Of a stretch of DNA of 64,000 nt, positions 44,726-53,296 are shown in pieces; positions within the stretch are counted from its first letter, which is position 1; every line of letters begins with the position of its first letter. The position numbers were made by a program, and so were the translations under genes. Source of the stretch: Leptospira biflexa serovar Patoc strain 'Patoc 1 (Paris)' (lineage in GTDB: Bacteria > Spirochaetota > Leptospiria > Leptospirales > Leptospiraceae). The DNA lies in NCBI RefSeq assembly GCF_000017685.1, contig NC_010602.1, positions 744,001 to 808,000 of the forward strand. Reading direction: 5' to 3'. Under the pieces are notes generated by a model. It saw only the letters and a program-made list of their open reading frames with translations. It ran no database searches and was not told the origin of the DNA.

Positions 44726-46612
44726 TTAAACAGAAACCACAACAGAACCAAATGCAGGCAAAGTGGTTTCAAATCCACCGTCAACAGGATGTAAATCCAC
44801 TCGTGTGCCAGTCCAAAAATCCAAAAATGGGGCTTTGGTTTTAACACCTGGAGGTAATGTGAATTTTACAATTTTTTCTTCTTCTGTTGGATTCCAAATT
44901 CCTAAATACCCACCTGGGTTGTAGAGTGCGAGTGGGAATTCATTCTCAAAAATTCCAATGGGGATCGGAGTGTAGGCTTGGCATTCTCTATTCAATTGGA
45001 AGGCTTTTTTTAAGAGATCCAAACGATCCATCTCTAATTTTGTCAAATCATCCGAGACCAGTAACATACCACCTGACACTGCCATGACGGAAGCCATCAG
45101 TTTCGTTTGTGCTTCGTTCATTTTGTTCTTTTTTTTGCGGACGAGTAAACAATCCGGATCATTGAGCCACAAATGTCTGTGCATCGAAGACCTAGTGATA
45201 TCATTGATGAGAGCTTTTTTGGTACAAAGTGCATTTCGATCTTTAAGTAAGATTCGTATTCTTTCTGGATTCCAAAATGGAGCCACATCACAAGAAATTC
45301 TCATTCCATCAAAAAATCCAATCGATGGTAACATAGGAGCACCACATCCTAATAGGAATGTATTTTTCCCAACGATTTTTCGGATGAGTTCCAATGCATT
45401 TTGGTAACGAGCTTGGGGCGATAAAGTTTTGTTATATACATCCCCTGGCAAAAGTCCTGCATACAAAAAGTCCAATTTCAAATAAGGGTAACCCCATTCT
45501 TTGACAAGTGTTGTGAATACCTTTTCTATGTAAGCTAATGCTGTCGGATGTGTGATATCGAGAGCATAGGTATAACCTCTTCCCCATAAAGGATTGTACA
45601 ATGCGGGAACTGGTTTGCCATTTTGGTCTTTGAGAATGGCCTCAGGGTATTTGCGAAAGAATTCTGATTTTTTTCGGACAAGGAAAGGGGCAAGCCATAT
45701 CCCGGGTTTGAGTCCAACACGTTTGATTTCATCCGCAAGGATTCGCATCCCTCCAGGGAATTTTTCATTTGGAATGAGCCAATCTCCAATTTCTTTTTGG
45801 TACCCATCATCAATTTGGAAAAATTCAAAAGGTAAATTGAGTTCTCTAACTTTCGTTAGATTGTCCAAAATGGTTTTTTGATCAATGTTTGTATAATAAT
45901 AGTACCAAGAACACCAACCAGTGGGAACTTTTTTAGGTAAATTGGCGGGACCTTCTTTTTTACCAAGTTCTTCAAAGTATTTTAATAATTTAGTTTCAGG
46001 GGAACCTTTAAAAAACAAAACTTTGATTTTGGAAATATTTAGTTTTGCATTGGGACGCAAATCAGGAAGGCAATGGACATCATATATAACTTTAACGGAA
46101 GTTACATTTCCTTCATTACCAAAGACTACTTCAAACTTCGTTCCAAATTCTCCCGCTTCGAGAGGTGCATACAAAACACCATTTTGTGATTCTTTATTAT
46201 AAAGAAGGGTCAGGTATTCCGAGATAAATTTTCCAACCTTCGCTTCATTCTTGGAATAAACATTCTCTTGGGAGTAGTGCAAAAAAGATAAGAGAGGAGA
46301 CCTATCGGTATCAGAACTTTCCACTTTCCTTGAGATCGACCAGGATTGGTATCCATGTTGGAAGAGGCTAAACCCATTCCCTTCGGGTAGGTCTGTGAGC
46401 TCTAATTCCAGATGGTCGACAGAAAATCCGACTTCGGGACGAGTGCTCTCTCTCCAGATCAATTTAGGGCTGAGGACAGTTCCTAGTTTTGAGTCTTTTG
46501 TGGTCGTAAGTAAAAGTTCGAACTTTTTACATTCAGATTGGAAAACACCTGCTTTCACAGGGAGGAAACGGGAAATGGTGACGGAATTATGAACTCTATA
46601 TTGAATTTTCAT
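44726..46612 (-). CDS. Alpha-galactosidase, GH36-like
   Basis: 628 residues. The beta-sandwich front domain precedes the catalytic barrel: TGWCSWYYYYTNIDQ, FFQIDDGYQ, GLKPGIWLAPF, the nucleophile Asp381 in YLKLDFLYAG, and acid/base Asp442 in RISCDVAPFW. These are the GH36 landmarks for release of alpha-linked galactose from oligosaccharides or glycolipids. No signal peptide is visible, so it likely acts in the cytoplasm. The gene is on its own between the lipoprotein unit and the divergent RNase D gene. Confidence 0.88.
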   Translation of the reverse strand: MKIQYRVHNSVTISRFLPVKAGVFQSECKKFELLLTTTKDSKLGTVLSPKLIWRESTRPEVGFSVDHLELELTDLPEGNGFSLFQHGYQSWSISRKVESSDTDRSPLLSFLHYSQENVYSKNEAKVGKFISEYLTLLYNKESQNGVLYAPLEAGEFGTKFEVVFGNEGNVTSVKVIYDVHCLPDLRPNAKLNISKIKVLFFKGSPETKLLKYFEELGKKEGPANLPKKVPTGWCSWYYYYTNIDQKTILDNLTKVRELNLPFEFFQIDDGYQKEIGDWLIPNEKFPGGMRILADEIKRVGLKPGIWLAPFLVRKKSEFFRKYPEAILKDQNGKPVPALYNPLWGRGYTYALDITHPTALAYIEKVFTTLVKEWGYPYLKLDFLYAGLLPGDVYNKTLSPQARYQNALELIRKIVGKNTFLLGCGAPMLPSIGFFDGMRISCDVAPFWNPERIRILLKDRNALCTKKALINDITRSSMHRHLWLNDPDCLLVRKKKNKMNEAQTKLMASVMAVSGGMLLVSDDLTKLEMDRLDLLKKAFQLNRECQAYTPIPIGIFENEFPLALYNPGGYLGIWNPTEEEKIVKFTLPPGVKTKAPFLDFWTGTRVDLHPVDGGFETTLPAFGSVVVSV

Positions 46613-46666
46613 CTTGGAAAAATCTATTTGATGATTTTGTTAGGGTGGTTTCCATAGTAAGCCATT

Positions 46667-47305
46667 ATGACCCAAAAACGTTCAACTATAAAACCAGCCG
46701 TTTTACAAGGAGATCTGAACGAAGATTTTTTTGAAGCATTTAAAAAGGACGACCGGTTAGCAGTGGATTGTGAAATGATGGGGCTCAATCCCCGTAGGGA
46801 CAGGCTTTGTGTCGTTCAAATTTCAGATTCTAAAAATAAAGTCGCTTTAGTGCAAATCCTTCCAGGCCAAAAAGAGGCCCCACACATCCAAAAATTATTT
46901 GAATCAAAAGAGATTACTAAAATTTTTCATTTTGCACGTATGGATATGACCTTCCTACGCGCTAGACTTGGCATCAAAGTGCAAAATGTATTTTGTACAA
47001 AAATTGCAAGTAAACTCGCTCGCACATACACCGATAAACACGGGTTAAAGGAACTTATCCGAGAGTTTTTTGAAGAAAACATCGATAAAAAAAATCAAAG
47101 TTCAGATTGGGGCAAAAAAATCCTAACGAAGGATCAAGTAGACTATGCTTCTACAGATGTTCGTTTCCTAATTTCTCTTGAGTCCATTTTGACGGAGATG
47201 ATGATCCGTGAAAATCGATTCACGATTGCCGAAAAGTGTTTTGGCTTTTTGGAAACCCAAGTGGAACTCGATTTATTGGAAGTGTATAACCTTTTCGAAC
47301 ACTGA
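46667..47305 (+). CDS. rnd: Ribonuclease D-like 3'-5' exonuclease
   Basis: 212 residues. The DEDDy exonuclease acids appear as VDCEMMGLNP (Asp-x-Glu), FHFARMDMTFLRARLG and VDYASTDVRFL (Tyr and the last Asp). It is shorter than E. coli RNase D because the C-terminal HRDC domains are missing. Likely trims tRNA or other stable RNAs. It overlaps the radA start by one base (TGATG), so both genes are probably one transcript. Confidence 0.88.
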   Translation: MTQKRSTIKPAVLQGDLNEDFFEAFKKDDRLAVDCEMMGLNPRRDRLCVVQISDSKNKVALVQILPGQKEAPHIQKLFESKEITKIFHFARMDMTFLRARLGIKVQNVFCTKIASKLARTYTDKHGLKELIREFFEENIDKKNQSSDWGKKILTKDQVDYASTDVRFLISLESILTEMMIRENRFTIAEKCFGFLETQVELDLLEVYNLFEH

Positions 47306-48672
47306 TGGCAAAAAAACAACTCCCCCAATACCAATGCAAAGCTTGTGGCGATACCTTTAGCCGTTGGGCAGGGAAATGCCCATCTTGTGGCGAATGGAAC
47401 CAAATTGAGGAAATGGCAAACACTTCCCAAGGGAGGTTTGATACACCTATATCTCTAAAACCGAGAGACAGAAGGTATACCGAACCAAAATCAATTGGTT
47501 CGGTTGTGAGTGATTCCCATACAAGGACACAAACAGGATTTAGTGAATTGGATTTGGTACTGGGTGGAGGTATTGTCCCCGGAAGTTTGGTGTTAGTTGG
47601 TGGAGAACCAGGAGTTGGAAAATCAACTTTGGTTTTGGAAATAGCAAAAAACATCGCAAACCAAGGCACAGTTTTGTACATCTCTGGTGAAGAATCGGCT
47701 TCCCAAATTGGTCTTCGTGCCAAACGTATGGGTGTCACCTCTGAAAATATATTACTCTCATCCGAAGTGTATGCGGAAAACATTGCGCAGATGATTTCCG
47801 ATATAAAACCAAAAGTTGTTTTTATCGATTCCATCCAAACCATTATCAAAGAAAGCCTTGTGAACCAAGCAGGGACCATCACCCAACTTCGTGAGTCGTC
47901 CCAAGTGTTTTTAGAAACCGCCAAACGTACGTCAGTTCCTATTTTTCTCATAGGCCACATCACAAAAGACGGCCAAATTGCAGGCCCCAAAGTATTGGAA
48001 CATTTGGTGGATACCGTTTTGTACTTTGAAGGAGACAGATTCAATTATTACCGCATTTTACGTGCTGTGAAAAATCGATTTGGAGCCGTAGGAGACACTG
48101 CAATTTTTGAAATGGTCCTCGGTGGACTGAGTCAAGTCCTAGACCGCCATCGTTTGTTCATTTCACCCGAAACAGAAGAACGATCTGGGAGTGTCCTGTC
48201 TTCTGTGATGGAAGGGTCCCGTGCCATCAGTGTGGAAGTGCAGGCCCTTGTCACAAAGTCTTCTTATGGACAGGCGCGCCGTATGGCAGAAGGACTCGAT
48301 AACCGACGTGTGATTTTACTTTCCGCTGTCATCGAAAAATACTTAGGCCTTCCTCTTTCGGAATCTGACATCTTCAGCAATTTGGCAGGCGGTCTCAGCG
48401 TGGACGAACCAAGCCTTGATCTTGCGATTGTTGCCTCGATTGTCTCCTCCTTTCGTGACAAACCAGTCTCCAGAGAGACAGGGTATTTAGGCGAAGTAGG
48501 ACTTTCAGGTGAAGTGAGAAGTGTGGGGCAAATGAGTCTTCGCATCAAAGAACTCGTTGGGATTGGGATCAGTCAAATTTACATCCCACATGGAAACTGG
48601 AAAGAAGTAGAAGGTATGTTCCCTTCCATCGAACTTGTCCCCATCAAACATTTACAAGCGTTAGGTTTGTGA
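47305..48672 (+). CDS. radA: DNA repair protein RadA (Sms)
   Basis: 455 residues, full length. N-terminal zinc finger CKACGDTFSRWAGKCPSCG, RecA-like ATPase with Walker A GGEPGVGKST, the KNRFG motif (AVKNRFGAVGD) unique to RadA, and a C-terminal Lon-like domain (VEVQALVTKSSYGQARR, then EVGLSGEVRSVGQ). RadA drives branch migration in recombinational repair. It follows the RNase D gene with a one-base overlap. A 332-base gap without a convincing gene follows. Confidence 0.96.
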   Translation: MAKKQLPQYQCKACGDTFSRWAGKCPSCGEWNQIEEMANTSQGRFDTPISLKPRDRRYTEPKSIGSVVSDSHTRTQTGFSELDLVLGGGIVPGSLVLVGGEPGVGKSTLVLEIAKNIANQGTVLYISGEESASQIGLRAKRMGVTSENILLSSEVYAENIAQMISDIKPKVVFIDSIQTIIKESLVNQAGTITQLRESSQVFLETAKRTSVPIFLIGHITKDGQIAGPKVLEHLVDTVLYFEGDRFNYYRILRAVKNRFGAVGDTAIFEMVLGGLSQVLDRHRLFISPETEERSGSVLSSVMEGSRAISVEVQALVTKSSYGQARRMAEGLDNRRVILLSAVIEKYLGLPLSESDIFSNLAGGLSVDEPSLDLAIVASIVSSFRDKPVSRETGYLGEVGLSGEVRSVGQMSLRIKELVGIGISQIYIPHGNWKEVEGMFPSIELVPIKHLQALGL

Positions 48673-49004
48673 GTGTCAGCGTTACCTTCTAGCCCCAAAG
48701 GATCTACCGTTCCATTGGATCACTCTCATTCGCATTGTGACACAACTTGTTACAGTTTATTAGTAGACGACAAAAGTTGACTCATCGCACCCAGTGAAAT
48801 CGTTAGACGACAGTTGTTGGGAGAAATGAATCCGTCCTTTGTTGCCTTCTAGGTTTATCCCGAAAGTGTGTTTTAGATTTGGCAAAAAGCTTAGAATAAG
48901 TACCAAGTATGTCATTGAGATATAAGATGACCCAAAATTAACACAATTAACTTGACTTTTCCATCCCCTTTGCAACAAATCTATAGATTGTTCAGAGGTG
49001 ATTT
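48673..49004. other. Gap between radA and first lipase gene, no convincing gene
   Basis: No frame of more than about 70 residues looks protein-like. The direct repeat TAGACGACA occurs at 48764-48772 and 48804-48812 (40-base spacing). A TTGACT box lies at 48952-48957 without a clear -10 partner. AGAGGTG at 48994-49000 is the lipase ribosome-binding site. I see no terminator after radA. Confidence 0.6.
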
Positions 49005-50117
49005 ATGAACTCTAAAAAGAAACATCTTGTTTGCCTTCTCGTCCTCCTATTGGTCACAACAGGGGTTCACGCTGGCGCAAGAAAAACAGTATATCCAGTT
49101 GTGTTCGCACATGGATTATCTGGATTCGACAACTTACTCGGATACTACTACTTTGGTAACGACTACGGTACCTTTGTGGGCGATCCTTGTGACGAGTTTT
49201 TGGAAACAGCGTGTAACGGTAGCATCCACTCCAGCCAAAAGGCTTTAGCAGCAAGTGTCACTCCCTTCCAATCTTCGGAAGTGAGAGGAACACAACTTGC
49301 TGATCGAATTCAAAACTATATGACCTCCACTGGTGCCACTAAGGTAAATATCATTGGTCACTCCCAAGGTGGAATTGATGCAAGGAAAGCAGCCGCAGTG
49401 TTACGTGCTCGTTATGGAAGACAAGTCGTACATGTGATGATCTCCGTATCAAGCCCACATAGAGGTTCCCCGACTGCGAAGTACATCCTTGACCTTGGTC
49501 CTGGTGTCACGTCTGTTGTGAACGCTCTTGCGAAACTTTTCGGAAACACCATTTATGGTTCCGGAAATGATGGGATTGCAGCCGCAAAACAATTAGTTTA
49601 CAATGACTATTCATCAACAGATGGAGTCACCACTGGTATGAAAGCATTTAATAACAATTATAATGTGAGTACCAACACAGCAAACTATTGGGGTTCCATC
49701 ATCACGGCTCAAGATAGCATCAATACAAACCCTGCGTTATACCTTTTGAAAGAAGGGTTTTATAACATCGATGGGGACGGGTATTGTGTAGATGATTGTG
49801 ACAATGATGGTGCCGCAGGAAAAGGTGATGGCACACGTGGTAATAACGATGATGATGGACTTGTGGGAATTAACTCCCAACAGATGGGATACCGTTTGCA
49901 ATACAACGAGTGTTTGATTTGTTTTGATTCCATCACTGTGAATTCCACTTTAGGTTATGTGAGTAACTTAAATGCACCCACTTCTGCGCAAATGACATCG
50001 AAATCTTCTGTGGTCAGCCAAGACCATTTGGATGTGGTGGGAGTTCCTCCAGATACATTTGATGAAGAAGAATTTTATGCTTCGATTTTAGAGTTTATCG
50101 TCACAAAAGGCGGTTAA
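49005..50117 (+). CDS. Secreted lipase, family I (Pseudomonas-type), calcium-loop variant
   Basis: 370 residues. A signal peptide (LVCLLVLLLVTTGVHAG) is followed by VVFAHGLSGFDN (oxyanion hole), the nucleophile Ser120 in IIGHSQGGIDARK, Asp284 in the DDDGLVG segment, and His341 in SQDHLDVV. The fold and the pair of downstream foldases match Pseudomonas/Burkholderia-type lipases, which hydrolyse long-chain triglycerides. An Asp-rich stretch (DGDGYCVDDCDNDGAAGKGD) before the catalytic Asp, with several Asx and Gly, looks like a calcium-binding repeat. First gene of a lipase-foldase-lipase-foldase array. Confidence 0.88.
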   Translation: MNSKKKHLVCLLVLLLVTTGVHAGARKTVYPVVFAHGLSGFDNLLGYYYFGNDYGTFVGDPCDEFLETACNGSIHSSQKALAASVTPFQSSEVRGTQLADRIQNYMTSTGATKVNIIGHSQGGIDARKAAAVLRARYGRQVVHVMISVSSPHRGSPTAKYILDLGPGVTSVVNALAKLFGNTIYGSGNDGIAAAKQLVYNDYSSTDGVTTGMKAFNNNYNVSTNTANYWGSIITAQDSINTNPALYLLKEGFYNIDGDGYCVDDCDNDGAAGKGDGTRGNNDDDGLVGINSQQMGYRLQYNECLICFDSITVNSTLGYVSNLNAPTSAQMTSKSSVVSQDHLDVVGVPPDTFDEEEFYASILEFIVTKGG

Positions 50118-50125
50118 GAACTTCT

Positions 50126-50168
50126 TTGGCAGTAGGGGAAATCCTTACTGCCAATCTCAATTCTTTTT
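50126..50168 (+). terminator. Weak terminator or attenuator between lipase and foldase genes
   Basis: Stem TTGGCAGTA (50126-50134) pairs with TACTGCCAA (50146-50154). The T run TTCTTTTTT begins 6 bases after the stem. It may reduce read-through to the foldase gene or only end some transcripts. Confidence 0.5.
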
Positions 50169-50216
50169 TATAACAAGTAACAAAAACAAAAATCTTTTCG
50201 TTTCCTTTCAACTATT

Positions 50217-51215
50217 ATGTTTCAAAATAAAAAAATCCTATTTAGCGTTCTTATCTCTCTTGTCATTTTATTCGTTGGAATCTTAATCCTACGTCCAAAC
50301 AAAGACAAAAACCAAAAAGACTTTGAATCCCTACTCAGTGAAGGCAAAGTCGCAGAGTCAAAGGAATTACCGAACTTACCGGAAGACTATGCAGATCATA
50401 AACTCATGGAATATTCCATCGAAGAGATCGCACGTATCTTACAAGAAAAGTATGGCAAAAACATCGATAACCCAGCCGCTCAAATTGCCATGATCGAAGA
50501 GCTCATGAAAGACCTTCCCAAATTGTATCCCAATGATTGGGTAAAGGTATTAAATCAAATTTTAGGGTATGCATTTCCAAACAAAGCTTTGGAACTCTTA
50601 CGGATGTCAGAGAGTTTATATAATTACAATCGATTTAGGGAAGCAAACATGAGTAAGGTGGGACTTATGTCTGACGAAGCCCGCCGTGACATGATGTGGA
50701 AAGAACGGTATCGTTTGTTTGGAGAAAAAGCCGATCAAATTTGGGCCATGGAAAAGAAAATGACTGTCATTGGAGACAGTTTGAAACGAATCAAAGAAAG
50801 TCCTGCAGGGAATTTGGACGCAAAGCTCAGTCAATATTCACAAACCCTCAAAGAACAATTTGGAAAAGATTACCCGCGCCTGATGGAAAACAAACGCCAA
50901 CAACTCACAGAAGGGTTTATGGTCTCGGTCCAAAAAGATTTAAAAGTTTTGTCTTATGGGGAACGAAAATCGGCCCTTCGTGAGATCCGCCAAACCATGG
51001 GAATGGACCAAGCCGCCCTGAACCGTTGGGACACCCTGGAAGAAGAGCGGGAAAAGGCCTGGCAAAACCAACAGAAGTATGCCGAAAAACGGAACCAACT
51101 TTCTACGAAAAAAGGGGGGATGACAGCGGAGGATGAAAAAGCGCTCGATGCCATGCGCAAACAACTCTTTGGGGAAGAGGCGGAAATCATCAAAAATGAG
51201 TTAGCCAAAACATAG
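50217..51215 (+). CDS. Lipase-specific foldase (LifO/Lif-like chaperone)
   Basis: 332 residues. An N-terminal membrane anchor (about residues 6-25) is followed by a Pro-rich/charged linker and a fully helical body. The repeated motifs RYRLFGEKADQIWAMEKK and KQLFGEEAEIIKNEL match the helical lipase chaperone pattern L-F-G-x-E-A. Steric foldases of this type help family I lipases fold in the periplasm. It lies directly after the first lipase gene and before a second one. Motif evidence is short, but the repeated lipase-chaperone order makes the call likely. Confidence 0.72.
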   Translation: MFQNKKILFSVLISLVILFVGILILRPNKDKNQKDFESLLSEGKVAESKELPNLPEDYADHKLMEYSIEEIARILQEKYGKNIDNPAAQIAMIEELMKDLPKLYPNDWVKVLNQILGYAFPNKALELLRMSESLYNYNRFREANMSKVGLMSDEARRDMMWKERYRLFGEKADQIWAMEKKMTVIGDSLKRIKESPAGNLDAKLSQYSQTLKEQFGKDYPRLMENKRQQLTEGFMVSVQKDLKVLSYGERKSALREIRQTMGMDQAALNRWDTLEEEREKAWQNQQKYAEKRNQLSTKKGGMTAEDEKALDAMRKQLFGEEAEIIKNELAKT

Positions 51216-51231
51216 AAAGTTCAGGTGAAAT

Positions 51232-52143
51232 ATGAAAAAGAAAATTGCGATCGGGTTTTTAGCGACCCTTCTCTCCTTCCCCACATCAGGTTTGTTTGCT
51301 GGTCCTTTGGATGGCCAATGCATCGCCCTTGTGCACGGTATTCTTGGATTTGACGACACGCAAGGGTTAGCTGGTGGACTCGTAAAGTATTGGGGAGGCC
51401 TTGATGGTTACCTCCGTAGCCAAGGTGCAAAAGTAACAACACCTGGAAGTTCTGCTACGAATTCCATTCCCGTTCGTGCAAGCCAAATCCAATCATCAGT
51501 CAATACTTGGATGACAGCAAACGGTTGTTCTAAGGTGCACCTCATGGGACACAGCCAAGGTGGACTTGTGATTCGTTATATGGTTTCCAATTTAGGATTT
51601 TCTGGAAAAACACAAACAGTGACTACAATCAACTCATTACACAAAGGAGCACCGATGGCTGACATCGTTCTTTCTGTGATCCCAAGTTGGTTACAACCAT
51701 TTGCAAACTCAGCTCTTGGATTACTTGCAAAATTGGTATACCGTGATGGTCGACCACAAGATGTCATCGCGATGGGAAAATCACTCACTGTGAGTTATGT
51801 AAAAACATTCAATACAAATTCACCGAATAAATCGGGAATCAAATATTACTCCTATGGAAGCCAAATGGCTTGGGCTGACCTCATCCAACACCCGATCATG
51901 GCACTCACTCACCCCATTACTTGGGCAGGTGGATTGTTTTATGGTTTAGGTGGAGGAAATGATGGAGTGGTTCCGTTGAACTCCCAAAAATGGGGAACTT
52001 GGAAAGGAACACCAAACGCGTATTGGTTTGCAACTGGAATTGACCACCTCCAAGCAACAAACTTGGCATGGAGTGGACAAAACTTTTTTGATGTCCAAGG
52101 TTGGTACCTAAACATCGCAAAGAATGCAAAAGCTGGATTGTAA
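51232..52143 (+). CDS. Secreted lipase, family I (Pseudomonas-type)
   Basis: 303 residues. Signal peptide (KIAIGFLATLLSFPTSGLFA), then LVHGILGFDDT, nucleophile Ser108 in LMGHSQGGLVIRY, Asp244 in GGGNDGVVPL and His272 in GIDHLQATNLAW. It is closer to the standard Pseudomonas/Burkholderia lipase length than the first lipase. Ser, Asp and His are all intact. It follows the first foldase gene by 16 bases. A strong terminator comes after it, and a second foldase gene starts 106 bases on. Confidence 0.9.
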   Translation: MKKKIAIGFLATLLSFPTSGLFAGPLDGQCIALVHGILGFDDTQGLAGGLVKYWGGLDGYLRSQGAKVTTPGSSATNSIPVRASQIQSSVNTWMTANGCSKVHLMGHSQGGLVIRYMVSNLGFSGKTQTVTTINSLHKGAPMADIVLSVIPSWLQPFANSALGLLAKLVYRDGRPQDVIAMGKSLTVSYVKTFNTNSPNKSGIKYYSYGSQMAWADLIQHPIMALTHPITWAGGLFYGLGGGNDGVVPLNSQKWGTWKGTPNAYWFATGIDHLQATNLAWSGQNFFDVQGWYLNIAKNAKAGL

Positions 52144-52157
52144 TCAGTCCATTTAAG

Positions 52158-52189
52158 AAAAAGCCGGTGTCACCCATCGGCTTTTTTTT
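52158..52189 (+). terminator. Rho-independent terminator after the second lipase gene
   Basis: Stem AAAAAGCCG (52158-52166) pairs with CGGCTTTTT (52178-52186), extended inward by further pairs to a loop of about 5 bases, and is followed by more T bases. The second foldase gene lies downstream, so it needs read-through or its own promoter. Confidence 0.82.
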
Positions 52190-52249
52190 GTACCCATCTC
52201 ATTCACTTCTAATTTCCAATCGATTCTAGAATGTTTTCCAAAGGAATTT

Positions 52250-53284
52250 TTGTTCATACAAATGGATTTTAAAAAAATTATACTCATCGTTTTCCTCTTC
52301 CTCGTTCTATTTTTAAGCTTATTCTATCTACTCAAACAAAACGATAAAGATAGTGTTTCGAAGGATGCTCTTTCTCCAGAAGAACAAATGGTTTCCGATC
52401 GGATTTCTCCAATGGGGAATGGAGAAGGGTTTTGGGATGAGGCAATCTCTCCCTTTCGCGAGGATAGAACCAAACCTTATTTGGAATTACTCGAAGATTT
52501 AAAATCAGGTAAGGTAAATTTTGTTTGGGAAGTTTGGGCGCTTCGTCGCAAATGTAATCCTGATTTTACACCTGACCAATGTAATGCCACAATTCTTGCT
52601 TACATTGATGCGGAATATGATTCACCTGACAGAGAAAAGGTGAAGGATTTATTTGTTTCCTACTTTCGTTATGAAGAGGAATACCGCAAATGGGAACAAC
52701 CAACCGACTTAAATTTTATCGAATTGTATGAAAAAATCAAAGCCAAACGAAGGGAAATCCTTTCTGACAAAGCAGATTTGATTTTTGGAATGGAAGAGTC
52801 ACAAGTTTCGTTTCTCGAAGGAACAAACAATTTTATAAAACAAACAGCAGGTGTTCCCACCGAACTTCGAGTGAAACAGTTCGAAGAGTTTAAGAAAAAA
52901 ACATATGGGAATTATTATGATTCTTTGGTATCCAGAGAAGATAAGTTCGACCATTACCAAATGGAGATGTCACTTCGGGATAAAGAATTAATTTCCATCA
53001 CTGACCCAAAGGAAAAGGAAAAGTATCTTTTTAAAATTGAATCTAAGTACTTTGGTAAAGAAAAAGCAGAAGCACTCGCAAACGAACGAAAAAAAGAAAC
53101 CAAACTTTGGGAATCCGTTTCAACTTATGAAGCGAAAGAAAAAGAATTTTTAAGAGAGAACAGAAATTTGTCTGAAGCGGATAAAGAGAAAAAACTGAAG
53201 GAACTTCGGATCCAAATCTTGGGATCCGAAGAAGAAGCCGATGCCTATCTCCGCAGAAAAAACATTGAGGAAGCGGGCAAATAA
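52250..53284 (+). CDS. Second lipase-specific foldase (LifO/Lif-like)
   Basis: 344 residues. N-terminal membrane anchor (KKIILIVFLFLVLFLSLFYL), then a charged helical body ending in ESKYFGKEKAEALANERKK and IQILGSEEEADAYLRRK, which echo the L/F-G-x-E-x-A repeats of the first foldase. TTG 52250 has AAGGA 4 bases upstream; ATG 52262 is the alternative. It should fold the second lipase, whose gene precedes it across a terminator. The two foldases differ widely in sequence, so an old duplication or independent partner adaptation is likely. Confidence 0.7.
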   Translation: MFIQMDFKKIILIVFLFLVLFLSLFYLLKQNDKDSVSKDALSPEEQMVSDRISPMGNGEGFWDEAISPFREDRTKPYLELLEDLKSGKVNFVWEVWALRRKCNPDFTPDQCNATILAYIDAEYDSPDREKVKDLFVSYFRYEEEYRKWEQPTDLNFIELYEKIKAKRREILSDKADLIFGMEESQVSFLEGTNNFIKQTAGVPTELRVKQFEEFKKKTYGNYYDSLVSREDKFDHYQMEMSLRDKELISITDPKEKEKYLFKIESKYFGKEKAEALANERKKETKLWESVSTYEAKEKEFLRENRNLSEADKEKKLKELRIQILGSEEEADAYLRRKNIEEAGK

Positions 53285-53296
53285 AGCCGCTTCGTG

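Noticed and set aside
48760..48812. Integron attC-like site (GTTAGAC and repeated TAGACGACA)
   Set aside because: GTTAGAC matches the R-prime core, but no matching RYYYAAC core or folding partner lies within 150 bases on either side. Kept only as a short direct repeat.
48760..48978. 72-residue minus-strand frame after radA
   Set aside because: No ribosome-binding site, no family motifs, and composition unlike neighbouring proteins. Probably chance.
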